Below, one piece after another: positions 7,155 through 17,839 of a stretch of 23,018 nt of DNA. Source of the stretch: an uncultured Oscillospiraceae bacterium (lineage in GTDB: Bacteria > Bacillota_A > Clostridia > Oscillospirales > Oscillospiraceae); assembly GCA_900770015.1 (NCBI GenBank), contig CAAGIU010000453.1:1-23018 (forward strand). Direction: 5' to 3'. Position 1 is the first letter of the stretch; the number at the start of each line of letters is the position of its first letter. Position numbers and translations under genes: made by a program. Below the pieces are notes generated by a model that did no database searches, had not been told where the DNA came from, and saw only the letters and a list, made by a program, of their open reading frames with translations.

Positions 7155-7184
7155 TTGCATTCCATGGAATCCAGTGTGTATAAT
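7155..7184 (+). promoter_or_regulatory. Sigma-A promoter with palindromic spacer
   Basis: TTGCAT (7155-7160), an 18-base spacer and a perfect TATAAT (7179-7184). The 12-bp palindrome ATTCCATGGAAT (7159-7170) starts at the last two bases of the -35 box and fills the left of the spacer, a position where a bound dimer would block polymerase. Predicted transcription start is near 7191. Confidence 0.7.
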
Positions 7185-7217
7185 AGGGTCAATATGGATG
7201 AAGATGGTGATGAGAGA

Positions 7218-8132
7218 ATGCATTCTGCGGTTGACAGAATTCTTGCGCTGAGCGCGCAAAAACAGGAAATCGAAGCTTCTGTTTCGTACCTGGCAGCGAA
7301 ACTTGCGCCGATTGTAAAAGAAGGCGAAGCCACCCTGATCTGCTTTCCCAGAGAAGCGGAGGATGACTTCGGTTCCATTGCCGAAAAAGCAGTCCTTCGG
7401 TGCGGCAGCCAGCCGGTTTTCTGGGAGAAGGATCTGCGCTGGAGGGAGCTTCTGCGGATCGCGCTTCTGTCAAAAGCCTCTACCATCATCGGCCCGCCCA
7501 TTGTGATCCTGGGCCTTTCCAAGCTGGCAATCCACGAAGGCCTTCCCACCTCCCTTTACAACGCAGTTTTGACCGGCTATCCCTGTCTGGATTGGATGAC
7601 CGATGGGATCGAGAAAGGACTGGACTGCAAAACCTGGGGAATTTTCGGGATCAATACATCATCCATCGTCAGCGGCTTCTCCTGCCGGTACGGAAGAGGA
7701 ATTCACATCCGCAATGACAAATACGGTATCGACATCATGGATTCGTCCAACAAGTCCGTTTCCCCGGGGCAAAGCGGCCGCGTTTTCCTGCACCACAACC
7801 TGCTGCCGGAGGTTCGCTGTCAGACCAATGCCGTAGGAAGAATTCAGGAAACAGCCTGCCCATGCGGAAATGCTTCTCCCAAGTTGGTGGACATTGATGC
7901 CCCACCAATAGATTCTGCAGTTGTCCGGCAGGTTGCTGAAGAGCTGCTGTCCTGGAACAGCATTCTGGAATGCAAGGCGGAACAATCGAAGTCCGGGCTG
8001 GAGCTGGAAATCGTCTGCTTCAAAGGCGAAAAGCTTCCAAAGCTTCCCAGCTGCGCAAAGCTGGTTCTTCGAAGCTGGAATCCCGAAACGGATGTACCGC
8101 TTTCCCTGGATGCTTCCTGGCTGAACTCCTGA
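7218..8132 (+). CDS. Divergent PaaK/CapK-like adenylate-forming-fold protein
   Basis: A 304-residue soluble protein whose middle (residues about 108-222) follows the pattern of phenylacetate-CoA ligase/CapK (PaaK) proteins: LTGYP, then GFSCRYGRGIHIRNDKYG, a PGQSGRV turn, and CPCG (214-217) near the end of the core. It is much shorter than the ~430 residues of true ligases and lacks the Ser/Thr/Gly-rich P-loop. The RTGD adenylate-binding motif is replaced by QTNA (202-205). An enzymatically inactive or altered role is likely. I chose the ATG at 7218 because the in-frame ATG at 7194 would lie only a few bases from the predicted transcription start; GGTGATGAGAG precedes 7218. The gene has its own promoter and is followed by the alaS leader. 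Family assignment is by motif pattern. Confidence 0.7.
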   Translation: MHSAVDRILALSAQKQEIEASVSYLAAKLAPIVKEGEATLICFPREAEDDFGSIAEKAVLRCGSQPVFWEKDLRWRELLRIALLSKASTIIGPPIVILGLSKLAIHEGLPTSLYNAVLTGYPCLDWMTDGIEKGLDCKTWGIFGINTSSIVSGFSCRYGRGIHIRNDKYGIDIMDSSNKSVSPGQSGRVFLHHNLLPEVRCQTNAVGRIQETACPCGNASPKLVDIDAPPIDSAVVRQVAEELLSWNSILECKAEQSKSGLELEIVCFKGEKLPKLPSCAKLVLRSWNPETDVPLSLDASWLNS

Positions 8133-8141
8133 TATTGATTA

Positions 8142-8169
8142 TTGACAATTCCATTTTTTGTGGTAGAAT
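8142..8169 (+). promoter_or_regulatory. Sigma-A promoter of the alaS T-box transcript
   Basis: A consensus TTGACA (8142-8147), a 16-base spacer and TAGAAT (8164-8169) lie only 10 bases after the preceding stop codon. Transcription would begin near 8176. Confidence 0.8.
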
Positions 8170-8175
8170 ACAGGA

Positions 8176-8398
8176 GATATGCAAAGACAATGCGGAAACA
8201 AAGCAGTTTTTCGGCGCATTCAGCGAGTGGGGACAGTGAAAGCCCATCTGCGTCCGGTTCTGCAGGCCACTTCCTGCGTCGCCCGGGATGACCGGGACGG
8301 GCTCTCCCGTTACAGAGTATCCAAGATATCCCGAAAGGGATAATTAGGGTGGTACCGCGATTTTCCTCGCCCCTATTTTCCGGGGGCGAGGTTTTTTT
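8176..8398 (+). ncRNA. T-box leader of alaS, alanine-specific
   Basis: A tRNA-sensing leader RNA that allows alaS transcription when uncharged tRNA-Ala accumulates. The distal part of stem I is recognisable (GCGAGTGGGGACAGTGAAAGCCC, 8223-8245). The probable specifier codon is GCC (8266-8268), followed by the usual ACTTCC; GCC encodes Ala and agrees with the downstream gene. The T-box sequence AGGGTGGTACCGCG is at 8346-8359, and its TGGT matches the ACCA end expected for tRNA-Ala. It is followed by the terminator CCTCGCCCC / GGGGGCGAGG (8365-8391) and a T-run to 8398. The 5' end is inferred from the promoter. Confidence 0.95.
8365..8398 (+). terminator. Regulated terminator of the T-box leader
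   Basis: The strong GC stem CCTCGCCCC / GGGGGCGAGG with loop TATTTTCC is followed by a run of T. It competes with the antiterminator made by the T-box sequence at 8346-8359 and lies 35 bases before the alaS start. Confidence 0.92.
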
Positions 8399-8432
8399 GA
8401 AAATATTTATTGCGTTTTATGGAGGTCAAACA

Positions 8433-11069
<2,637 letters not shown>

Positions 11070-11077
11070 GAATACAA

Positions 11078-11108
11078 AATGGCGCAGCTTTTCCGGCTGC
11101 GCCATTTT
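11078..11108 (+). terminator. Intrinsic terminator of alaS
   Basis: The perfect 11-bp stem AATGGCGCAGC / GCTGCGCCATT (11078-11106) has a 7-base loop and a short T-run. The T-run is brief, so some read-through into comEC, which has no clear promoter of its own, is possible. Confidence 0.8.
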
Positions 11109-11127
11109 CGAAAAGCGGGGGATATTT

Positions 11128-13368
11128 GTGCGGAAATTGCTTTTGTTTTCCGTGGGATTTGCGGCAGCCTGCGGCGTTTGCGCCAATTATCTGTGGAACC
11201 GGAATCAGCTTGTGCTATTCTCTGCTTTTCTTGTTTTTGCGATATTAGTTCTTCTTTTTGCGAAAAAACGCAGGATTCTGAAGATCGTATCTGCCGTGTC
11301 GCTGGGTATCAGTCTGGGATTTGGATGGTTTTTTCTTTATGATTCCATATATCTGCAGCCCATCGAATCGCTGGACAGGACCACGGTACCGCTGTCCGTC
11401 ACAGCCACGGATTATGCCCGGCAGTCCGCCTACAGCTACAGCGTCAGCGGAAGTACCGTGCTTGACGGAAAAACCTATTCCCTGACTCTGTATCTCAGGG
11501 GAGAACCGGATATATGTCCCGGAGATATCCTGACCAGTGAATTCCGGCTTCGTCTCACCGCTCCCGCAGGAACCAATCCGTCTTCTTACTGCCAGGGAAA
11601 CGGCATTTTTCTGACGGCAACACAAAAAGGAGAGCTGGAAATCTCCCGGCCGGAAAAGGTACCGATCCATATGCTTCCTGCGGTCTTTGCCAGGGAAATC
11701 AAGGAATCGCTGACACAGTATTTTTCGGAGGATACCGCTCCATTTGCCAAGGCGATTCTTCTGGGTGACACCACGGATCTGAGCTATACGGAAGAAACTG
11801 CATTGTCCGTCAGCGGTATCCGGCATATCGCGGCCGTCTCCGGTCTGCATGTTTCCATGCTGTTTGGCATTGTTCTGATCCTGTTTGGTTTCAGCAGAGC
11901 AGTAACACTTGTGGTCACCCTTCCGGTTTTGCTGGTGTTTGCCGCAATAACGGGGTTTACGCCGTCCGTGACCCGCGCCTGCATCATGACGGCGCTGATT
12001 GCCTTGAGCTGGACTATCTTCGAAGAATATGACAGTCTGACGAGCCTGTCCTTTGCCGCCCTGATCATGCTTGTCCGGAATCCGTTTGTGTTCAACTCCG
12101 TCAGCTTTCAGCTTTCGGTTGCCAGCGTAACGGGAATTCTGCTGTTCGCTTCCCCGATTCACGCCTGGTTCTGGAATCGGATACCTAAAGCAAAGCGGAA
12201 AGGCTGGTTCGGCAAAATCGCCGCCTGGCCAATTGCAACAATTTCCATATCCGTCAGCGCCATGGCTTTCACAGTACCGCTTAGCGCCTGGTATTTTGGC
12301 TCCGTCAGCATTGTCTGTATTCTGACCAATCTGCTGACCTTATGGGCCGTTGGCATCATTTTCGCAGGAGCGGCCTTTGTCGGCTGCCTAGGAAATCTTC
12401 TTCCCGCAGTTTGCCAAATTGCAGCTGTCTGTATTTCCTGGCTGATTCGGTATGTTCTGTTTATTTCCGAAAGCATCGCCCTTTTTCCCTTTGCCGCAGT
12501 TTATACCCAGAGTCAGTTTATTGTCATCTGGCTCATTCTGTGCTACTGTCTTCTCTTCCTTTTCTTACTTTTGAGAAAGAGGGGAGTCCTTTTCGCGTCA
12601 ATCGGTGTGGGAACCCTGGTAGCGGCGATCCTGCTGTCGGTCTTGGTTCCGCGGCTGGATGATGTCCGCCTGACGGTCATGGATGTGGGAGAAGGCCAAT
12701 GTATTCTGCTGCAAAGTGACGGACAGAATCTTCTGATCGACTGCGGCGGCGATTCCGACGAGACCGCAGCAGACATGGCCGCCCAGACTCTGCTGAGTCA
12801 GGGAATCACCCATCTGGACGGGATCGCGTTTACCCATTACGACCGGGATCATACCGGCGCGGTACAGTATCTCATGACCAGGATCCGGGTGGACACGCTT
12901 TATCTTCCCGATACGGAAGATCACGGCTTTCTGGAAACCATAGGCAATACGCAAGCCGGGAAAGTTATGATCCGGAAGAATACCCAGCTTTCCTTCGGCT
13001 GTGGAAGCCTTACCTTCACGGAACCGGGGAATCTGAAAACCGATAACGAAAACTGTATGTGCGTCTTGTTTGAATCGGAGGAATGTGTTATACTGGTCAC
13101 CGGAGACCGCAGCCGGTCCGGTGAGAAGAGACTGATCCGACATTATGACCTTCCTCACGTGGATATCCTCATTGGTGGTCACCATGGCTCCAAGAATTCC
13201 ACTTCCGACGAGCTTCTGGCAGCAGTCACACCGGACATTGTCATCTTTTCCACAGGAAAAGACAATTCCTACGGTCATCCGGCTCAGGAGGTTCTGGACC
13301 GGCTCGAAAACTATCACTGTACCGTTTACCGGACAGACCTTGACGGCTCTGTTCTGGTCAGGAGGTAA
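11128..13368 (+). CDS. comEC: ComEC/Rec2-type DNA uptake channel
   Basis: A 746-residue polytopic membrane protein that forms the inner-membrane channel for single-stranded DNA during natural transformation. In order: N-terminal helices with a DUF4131-like soluble domain (about 1-190), the ComEC/competence transmembrane core (about 195-500; ISGIRHIAAVSGLHVSML is diagnostic), and a C-terminal metallo-beta-lactamase domain with HYDRDH (H570, D572, D574, H575) and a second GGHHGSKNST site. The metal-binding set appears intact, which favours a DNA-degrading role for that domain. The start is GTG at 11128 after GGGGGAT. It has full family length with no frameshift. The holA start follows one base after the stop. 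Confidence 0.95.
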   Translation: MRKLLLFSVGFAAACGVCANYLWNRNQLVLFSAFLVFAILVLLFAKKRRILKIVSAVSLGISLGFGWFFLYDSIYLQPIESLDRTTVPLSVTATDYARQSAYSYSVSGSTVLDGKTYSLTLYLRGEPDICPGDILTSEFRLRLTAPAGTNPSSYCQGNGIFLTATQKGELEISRPEKVPIHMLPAVFAREIKESLTQYFSEDTAPFAKAILLGDTTDLSYTEETALSVSGIRHIAAVSGLHVSMLFGIVLILFGFSRAVTLVVTLPVLLVFAAITGFTPSVTRACIMTALIALSWTIFEEYDSLTSLSFAALIMLVRNPFVFNSVSFQLSVASVTGILLFASPIHAWFWNRIPKAKRKGWFGKIAAWPIATISISVSAMAFTVPLSAWYFGSVSIVCILTNLLTLWAVGIIFAGAAFVGCLGNLLPAVCQIAAVCISWLIRYVLFISESIALFPFAAVYTQSQFIVIWLILCYCLLFLFLLLRKRGVLFASIGVGTLVAAILLSVLVPRLDDVRLTVMDVGEGQCILLQSDGQNLLIDCGGDSDETAADMAAQTLLSQGITHLDGIAFTHYDRDHTGAVQYLMTRIRVDTLYLPDTEDHGFLETIGNTQAGKVMIRKNTQLSFGCGSLTFTEPGNLKTDNENCMCVLFESEECVILVTGDRSRSGEKRLIRHYDLPHVDILIGGHHGSKNSTSDELLAAVTPDIVIFSTGKDNSYGHPAQEVLDRLENYHCTVYRTDLDGSVLVRR

Positions 13369-13369
13369 T

Positions 13370-14416
13370 ATGGCAAAAAAACCGCTTCCCAACGGAGGCT
13401 TGCAGGAGCTGAAAGCATCCATCCGCAATAAGAATGTGGGAAGACTCTATTTCTTTTACGGAGAGGAAACCTTTCTGCTGACCTACTATCTGGATTCCCT
13501 CAAAAAGCTGCTGCTGGATCCGCTTACGGAATCGTTTAACTTTCACCGGTTCACTTCGGAGAACTTTGACCTCACCGCATTCCTGGAGGCGGTGGAAAAT
13601 CTTCCCATGATGGCGGAATCCACCATGATCCAGGTGGATGACATCGACCTGTTCAAGCTCCCGGAGGCGGAGCGGGAGAAAATCACAGCGGCATTCCAGG
13701 ACATCCCGGAGTACTGCACTGTGGTTTTCACCTATCTGACGGTTGCCTGGAAGCCGGATAAGCGGCTCAAAAAGCTCTGGGAGGCCGCCAGCCAAAATGG
13801 TCTGGCCGTGGAATTTGCCAAGCAGGATCAGCGGGAATTGATCCCCTGGGTTTCCCGGCACTTTGCCGCGAAAAAAAAGCGGATATCCAACGATCTGTGC
13901 GCCTATCTCATCGATATCACCGGCGGAACCATGACGGCGCTGAACGGAGAAATTGAGAAAATCAGCGCCTATTCCGGAGCGGAGGAAATCCGAAAGAGCG
14001 ATATCGATGCGGTGACGGAGCCGGTTCTGGATGCGGTTGTATTTCAGATGACCGATCAGATCAGCGAAGGAAGCTATGAAAAGGCATTTCTCAGCCTCCA
14101 GCACCTTCTGCAAATGCAGCAGGAGCCTCTTGCCATTCTCGGCGCCATCGGCAGCCATTTTCGCCGCCTGTCCGCAGCAAAGGTTCTGATGGAAAACGGA
14201 AAGGGCTCCTACGAGCTGCAAACGCTGTGCGGCCTCCCGGATTACCCTGCCAGAAAAATCATGGACGCAGCCAGGCGCATGGACAAAGCCTTCTGCGGCA
14301 GAGCATCGGAACTGGTTCTGGAAACGGACTACAAAATCAAAACCTCCTTCGACGACGGCGAACGCCTGCTGGAGCTTTTGGTTCTGCAGCTGGCTTCGGA
14401 GGCAAGACATGGTTAA
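13370..14416 (+). CDS. holA: DNA polymerase III delta subunit
   Basis: A 348-residue clamp-loader subunit that opens the sliding clamp during replication. The pattern is typical: GRLYFFYGEETFLL at the N terminus (a degenerate P-loop, as usual in delta), an AAA+ core to about residue 210, and a C-terminal helical collar with LLQMQQEPLAILGAIGSHFRRL. The ATG at 13370 is preceded by AGGAGG, which includes the last codons of comEC, and the two genes are separated by one base. The 3' end overlaps the following gene by 8 bases. comEC followed by holA is a frequent order in Firmicutes. Confidence 0.95.
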   Translation: MAKKPLPNGGLQELKASIRNKNVGRLYFFYGEETFLLTYYLDSLKKLLLDPLTESFNFHRFTSENFDLTAFLEAVENLPMMAESTMIQVDDIDLFKLPEAEREKITAAFQDIPEYCTVVFTYLTVAWKPDKRLKKLWEAASQNGLAVEFAKQDQRELIPWVSRHFAAKKKRISNDLCAYLIDITGGTMTALNGEIEKISAYSGAEEIRKSDIDAVTEPVLDAVVFQMTDQISEGSYEKAFLSLQHLLQMQQEPLAILGAIGSHFRRLSAAKVLMENGKGSYELQTLCGLPDYPARKIMDAARRMDKAFCGRASELVLETDYKIKTSFDDGERLLELLVLQLASEARHG

Positions 14417-15014
14417 AATCCGGGAAGCAATTGTTGTGGAGGGACGCTACGACAGGAATACACTGTCGCAGATTGTGGATGCGCCCATTTTTGAAACCTC
14501 CGGCTTCGGCATCTTCAAGAACAAAGAGCAGCTTGCCCTGCTCAGAGCCGTGGCCGAAAAGAGGGGTCTGATCGTCTTCACGGATTCCGATGGCGCAGGC
14601 TTCGTCATCCGCAATCATATCAAAAGCGCCATTCCCGGAAAATACCTGAAGCATGCCTATATCCCGGACCTTTACGGCAAGGAAAAGAGGAAAGACAAAC
14701 CCGGCAAAGAGGGAAAGCTGGGCGTTGAGGGAATGACGCCCGAAATCATTCTGTCCGCCCTGCGCGCTTCCGGCGCCACATTGGAAGAGGAAGTAAGCGA
14801 AACGCCTTCTACTGCAGCCATCACAAAACAGCACATGATGGAGCTCGGGCTTTCAGGAACCGCCGACAGCGGCCGCAAGCGCGCACGGCTTCAAAAGCGC
14901 CTGGGACTGCCGGAGCATATGAGCGCCAACGCTCTGCTTCAGGCGCTGAATCTGCTATATACGACGGATGAACTTTCCGATTTGGTGAAAGCATTGGAGA
15001 AAGAAAATGGTTGA
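14409..15014 (+). CDS. rnmV: Ribonuclease M5-like TOPRIM protein
   Basis: A 201-residue protein with an N-terminal TOPRIM domain: VVEGRYD (E11) and FTDSDGAG (D59, D61), the acids that bind Mg for phosphodiester cleavage. A C-terminal DUF4093-type region (about 100-195) follows, as in RNase M5, which trims precursor 5S rRNA with help from protein L18. The length is close to the Bacillus enzyme. It starts inside the end of holA (8-base overlap) and its last 8 bases overlap the ABC-F gene, so all three are translationally coupled. A different TOPRIM nuclease activity is possible, but domain order and length favour RNase M5. Confidence 0.85.
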   Translation: MVKIREAIVVEGRYDRNTLSQIVDAPIFETSGFGIFKNKEQLALLRAVAEKRGLIVFTDSDGAGFVIRNHIKSAIPGKYLKHAYIPDLYGKEKRKDKPGKEGKLGVEGMTPEIILSALRASGATLEEEVSETPSTAAITKQHMMELGLSGTADSGRKRARLQKRLGLPEHMSANALLQALNLLYTTDELSDLVKALEKENG

Positions 15015-16872
15015 TATTTCGGTAAACAATTTGACAAAGTTTTTCGTCATCGGTGAAAACCTCCTGCAGGGACTCTCCTTTGATATTCAGGAAGGGGAGT
15101 GCGTGGCGATTCTCGGCAGAAACGGCTGCGGCAAGACCACGCTTTTCCGGATCCTGACCGGAGAGATTGATTTTGACGATGGCGAAGTATATGTCAATCC
15201 CAACAAACGCCTGGGACTCATCTCCCAGATCCCCGTATTCCCGGAAGGGTATCTGGTGGAGGATGTGCTCCGCTCTGCCTTTGCCGGCCTCATCAAAACC
15301 CAGCAGGCCATGATGCTTCTGGAAGAGAAGATGCTCTCCGGCGCAACGGCAGAACAGCTGCGGGAATATGACAATCTTGCCAATCGCTTCCAGTCCGGCG
15401 GCGGCTATGAGATGGATGTGGAAGTGGATAAAATCTGCAACGGTCTGGGCATCACCGCAGAGCAGCGGCATCAGGAGTTTGCCAGCCTGTCCGGCGGCGA
15501 GAAAACCCGGGTGAACCTGGCCCGGCTACTGCTGGAAAAAACGGATATTCTTCTTTTGGACGAGCCAACCAACCATCTGGACCTGAACAGCGTGGAATGG
15601 CTGGAGCAGTACATCAATTCCTTCAAAGGAACGGTTCTCGCCATTTCCCACGACCGTTATTTCATCGATCAGGTTGCTGACCGGGTCATCGAGATTGTGG
15701 ATGGCCATGCGGAGTTCTATTCCGGCAACTATTCCTTCTATATGGATGAAAAACAGGCCCGGTTCGATCTGCAGATGAAACAGTACGAGCAGGAGCAGGC
15801 AAAGCTCAAGCAGCTGGGCTTCACCGTGGAGCGCATGAAGGGCTGGGGTATTAACAACCGCACCCTTTACCGCCGGGCCATGTCCATTCAGCACCGCATG
15901 GAGCGCATCCGAAAAACGGAAAAGCCCAAGACAGAGAAGACCATGAAGGCGTCCTTCGGTGAAAAGAGCTTCTCCGGCGATGTGGTTTTCAAAATGAAAA
16001 ACGTCTCCAAGAGCTTCGGCGAAAGAACCCTGTTTTCCAATGTGGAGCTGAATGTGGAAGCAGGGGAGCGTATTGCCATTCTGGGTGACAACGGTACGGG
16101 AAAATCCACATTCATCAAATGTCTGCTGGGCGAGGAGGACTGTGCCGGTATAATTCAGTTCGGCCCCACGGTGAAATGGGGTTATCTGCCTCAGATCATC
16201 CACTTCGACCACCCGGAGCGCAGTCTGTACGACACCATGCTCTACGAAAAAAACTGCACCCCTCAGGTCGCCAGAGACCGTCTTGGCGCGTTTATGTTCC
16301 AGGGCGAGGATGTCTTCAAGTCCGTGGGTACCCTGTCCGGCGGCGAGCAGTCCCGGCTGAGACTGTGTATGCTGATGGATGAGAAAATCAATCTGCTGAT
16401 TCTGGACGAGCCCACCAACCATCTGGACATTGCCTCCCGGGAATGGGTGGAGGCAGCCATTGAGGAGTTCGAGGGCGTGCTGCTGTTTGTATCCCACGAC
16501 CGCTATTTTATCGAGAAATTTGCAGAGCGCATCTGGCTGCTGGAGAATGGCCAGATCCGGGATTTCCGCTGCGGGTACCAGAAATATCGTTCCATTCTGG
16601 AGCATGAATCAGCTTCAAAAATCGTGGAAAAGCAGCCGCCCAAAGAAAAAAAGGAAAAGCCCAAGGGTGGAACCAAGGACTCTGACAAGAAGATTCGCCG
16701 TCTGGAGCGGGAAATCGAAAAGCAGGAAGCTGCCATTGCAGAGTTGGACGGTAAGATCGAAGCAGCCTCTGCCGACTATCAGGAGCTGACCCGGCTGCTG
16801 GGAGAGAAGGAAGATGCGGAAGAACTCCTGATGGATCTGATGGAGCAGTGGGAAGAAGCCCAGACAGAATGA
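15007..16872 (+). CDS. ABC-F family ATPase
   Basis: A 621-residue soluble protein with two ABC ATPase domains and no membrane segment. Domain 1 has Walker A GRNGCGKTT (37-45), signature LSGGE (161-165) and DEPTNHLD (from 185). Domain 2 has GDNGTGKST (360-368), LSGGE (443-447) and a second DEPTNHLD. The inter-domain linker (about 240-310) is the charged helical arm that reaches the ribosomal P/E site in this family. The C terminus (about 540-621) is a Lys/Glu-rich coiled coil as in Uup. ABC-F proteins act on translating ribosomes; some give antibiotic resistance, but the chromosomal operon setting suggests a housekeeping factor. It overlaps rnmV by 8 bases. No convincing terminator follows. 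Confidence 0.93.
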   Translation: MVDISVNNLTKFFVIGENLLQGLSFDIQEGECVAILGRNGCGKTTLFRILTGEIDFDDGEVYVNPNKRLGLISQIPVFPEGYLVEDVLRSAFAGLIKTQQAMMLLEEKMLSGATAEQLREYDNLANRFQSGGGYEMDVEVDKICNGLGITAEQRHQEFASLSGGEKTRVNLARLLLEKTDILLLDEPTNHLDLNSVEWLEQYINSFKGTVLAISHDRYFIDQVADRVIEIVDGHAEFYSGNYSFYMDEKQARFDLQMKQYEQEQAKLKQLGFTVERMKGWGINNRTLYRRAMSIQHRMERIRKTEKPKTEKTMKASFGEKSFSGDVVFKMKNVSKSFGERTLFSNVELNVEAGERIAILGDNGTGKSTFIKCLLGEEDCAGIIQFGPTVKWGYLPQIIHFDHPERSLYDTMLYEKNCTPQVARDRLGAFMFQGEDVFKSVGTLSGGEQSRLRLCMLMDEKINLLILDEPTNHLDIASREWVEAAIEEFEGVLLFVSHDRYFIEKFAERIWLLENGQIRDFRCGYQKYRSILEHESASKIVEKQPPKEKKEKPKGGTKDSDKKIRRLEREIEKQEAAIAELDGKIEAASADYQELTRLLGEKEDAEELLMDLMEQWEEAQTE

Positions 16873-16887
16873 TTTCTTCAGGAAAGA

Positions 16888-16916
16888 TTGACAGTCTTCC
16901 AATTCCGGCATATAAT
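16888..16916 (+). promoter_or_regulatory. Consensus sigma-A promoter of mrp
   Basis: Perfect TTGACA (16888-16893), a 17-base spacer and perfect TATAAT (16911-16916). An imperfect inverted repeat (GGAAAGA / TCTTCC, 16881-16900) spans the -35 box and may be chance. Confidence 0.9.
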
Positions 16917-16950
16917 ATCCTAACAACAATTTGAAGGAGCGTTTTTACAA

Positions 16951-17775
16951 ATGAGTTCTTGCAACGGAAATTGTTCCAGCTGCGGTTCCGATTGCGCCGA
17001 CCGCAAGGCGGAGAGCCTGCTGGCATCCCTGAATCCCAAGTCCACCGTGAAAAAGGTCATTGCTGTTGTATCCGGCAAGGGCGGCGTTGGTAAATCCACC
17101 GTGACCTCCATGCTGGCTGTGGCCATGGCCCGGGAGGGTAAGCGTGTCGGCGTTCTGGATGCCGATATCACCGGCCCTTCCGCTCCCACCGCATTTGGTG
17201 TCACCGAGTGTCAGGGCGCCGATGACGATGGACTGTACCCCGCTCTGACCCGCAGCGGCATCCAGGTGATGTCCATCAACCTTCTGCTGGATAACCCCGC
17301 CGACCCCGTGGTCTGGCGCGGCCCTGTCATCGCCGGCGCTGTGAAGCAGTTCTGGACGGATGTGATCTGGGAAGATGTGGACTATCTGTTTGTGGATATG
17401 CCCCCCGGAACCGGCGACGTACCTCTGACCGTCTTCCAGAGCCTGCCGGTCAACGGCATCATCATTGTCACCAGCCCCCAGGATCTGGTCTCCATGATCG
17501 TCAACAAGGCGGTGAAAATGGCAAACATGATGCACATTCCCGTCCTTGGCTTCGTTGAAAACTATGCCTATCTGGAGTGCCCCGACTGCGGTAAGAAGAT
17601 CAGCGTCTTCGGCATGAGCCATCTGGATGCGATTGCAGCCGAGCACAATCTGCCGATCCTCGCCCGTCTGCCCATCGATCCCGCCGTGGCCGAAGCCTAT
17701 GACAACGGCCTGATGGAAACCGTCAGCACCGACCCCCTGGCCAAGGCAATCGAAGCAATCAAAGCCGCAAAGTAA
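16951..17775 (+). CDS. mrp: Mrp/Nbp35-family Fe-S cluster carrier ATPase
   Basis: A 274-residue cytoplasmic P-loop ATPase that assembles and delivers Fe-S clusters. It has the deviant Walker A GKGGVGKST (42-50), DADITGPS (switch) and DMPPGTGD. The C-terminal CPDC (CxxC, in YLECPDCGKK) is the bridging cluster site of the dimer. The N terminus has an extra cysteine set, C4, C8, C11 and C15, resembling the ferredoxin-like N-terminal site of eukaryotic Nbp35, instead of the DUF59 domain found in enterobacterial Mrp. AAGGAGC lies 10 bases before the ATG at 16951. The gene stands alone between its own promoter and a strong terminator. Confidence 0.93.
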   Translation: MSSCNGNCSSCGSDCADRKAESLLASLNPKSTVKKVIAVVSGKGGVGKSTVTSMLAVAMAREGKRVGVLDADITGPSAPTAFGVTECQGADDDGLYPALTRSGIQVMSINLLLDNPADPVVWRGPVIAGAVKQFWTDVIWEDVDYLFVDMPPGTGDVPLTVFQSLPVNGIIIVTSPQDLVSMIVNKAVKMANMMHIPVLGFVENYAYLECPDCGKKISVFGMSHLDAIAAEHNLPILARLPIDPAVAEAYDNGLMETVSTDPLAKAIEAIKAAK

Positions 17776-17793
17776 TTCATTCCGAAAGAAAGC

Positions 17794-17837
17794 AACACCC
17801 CTGCAATCAACGCTTGACTGCAGGGGTGTTGTGTTTT
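17794..17837 (+). terminator. Intrinsic terminator of mrp, shared by convergent genes
   Basis: The perfect 12-bp stem AACACCCCTGCA / TGCAGGGGTGTT (17794-17830) is followed by GTGTTTTG. It ends 9 bases before the stop codon of the convergent minus-strand gene and may also stop that transcript, although the T-run on that side is interrupted. Confidence 0.88.
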
Positions 17838-17839
17838 GT

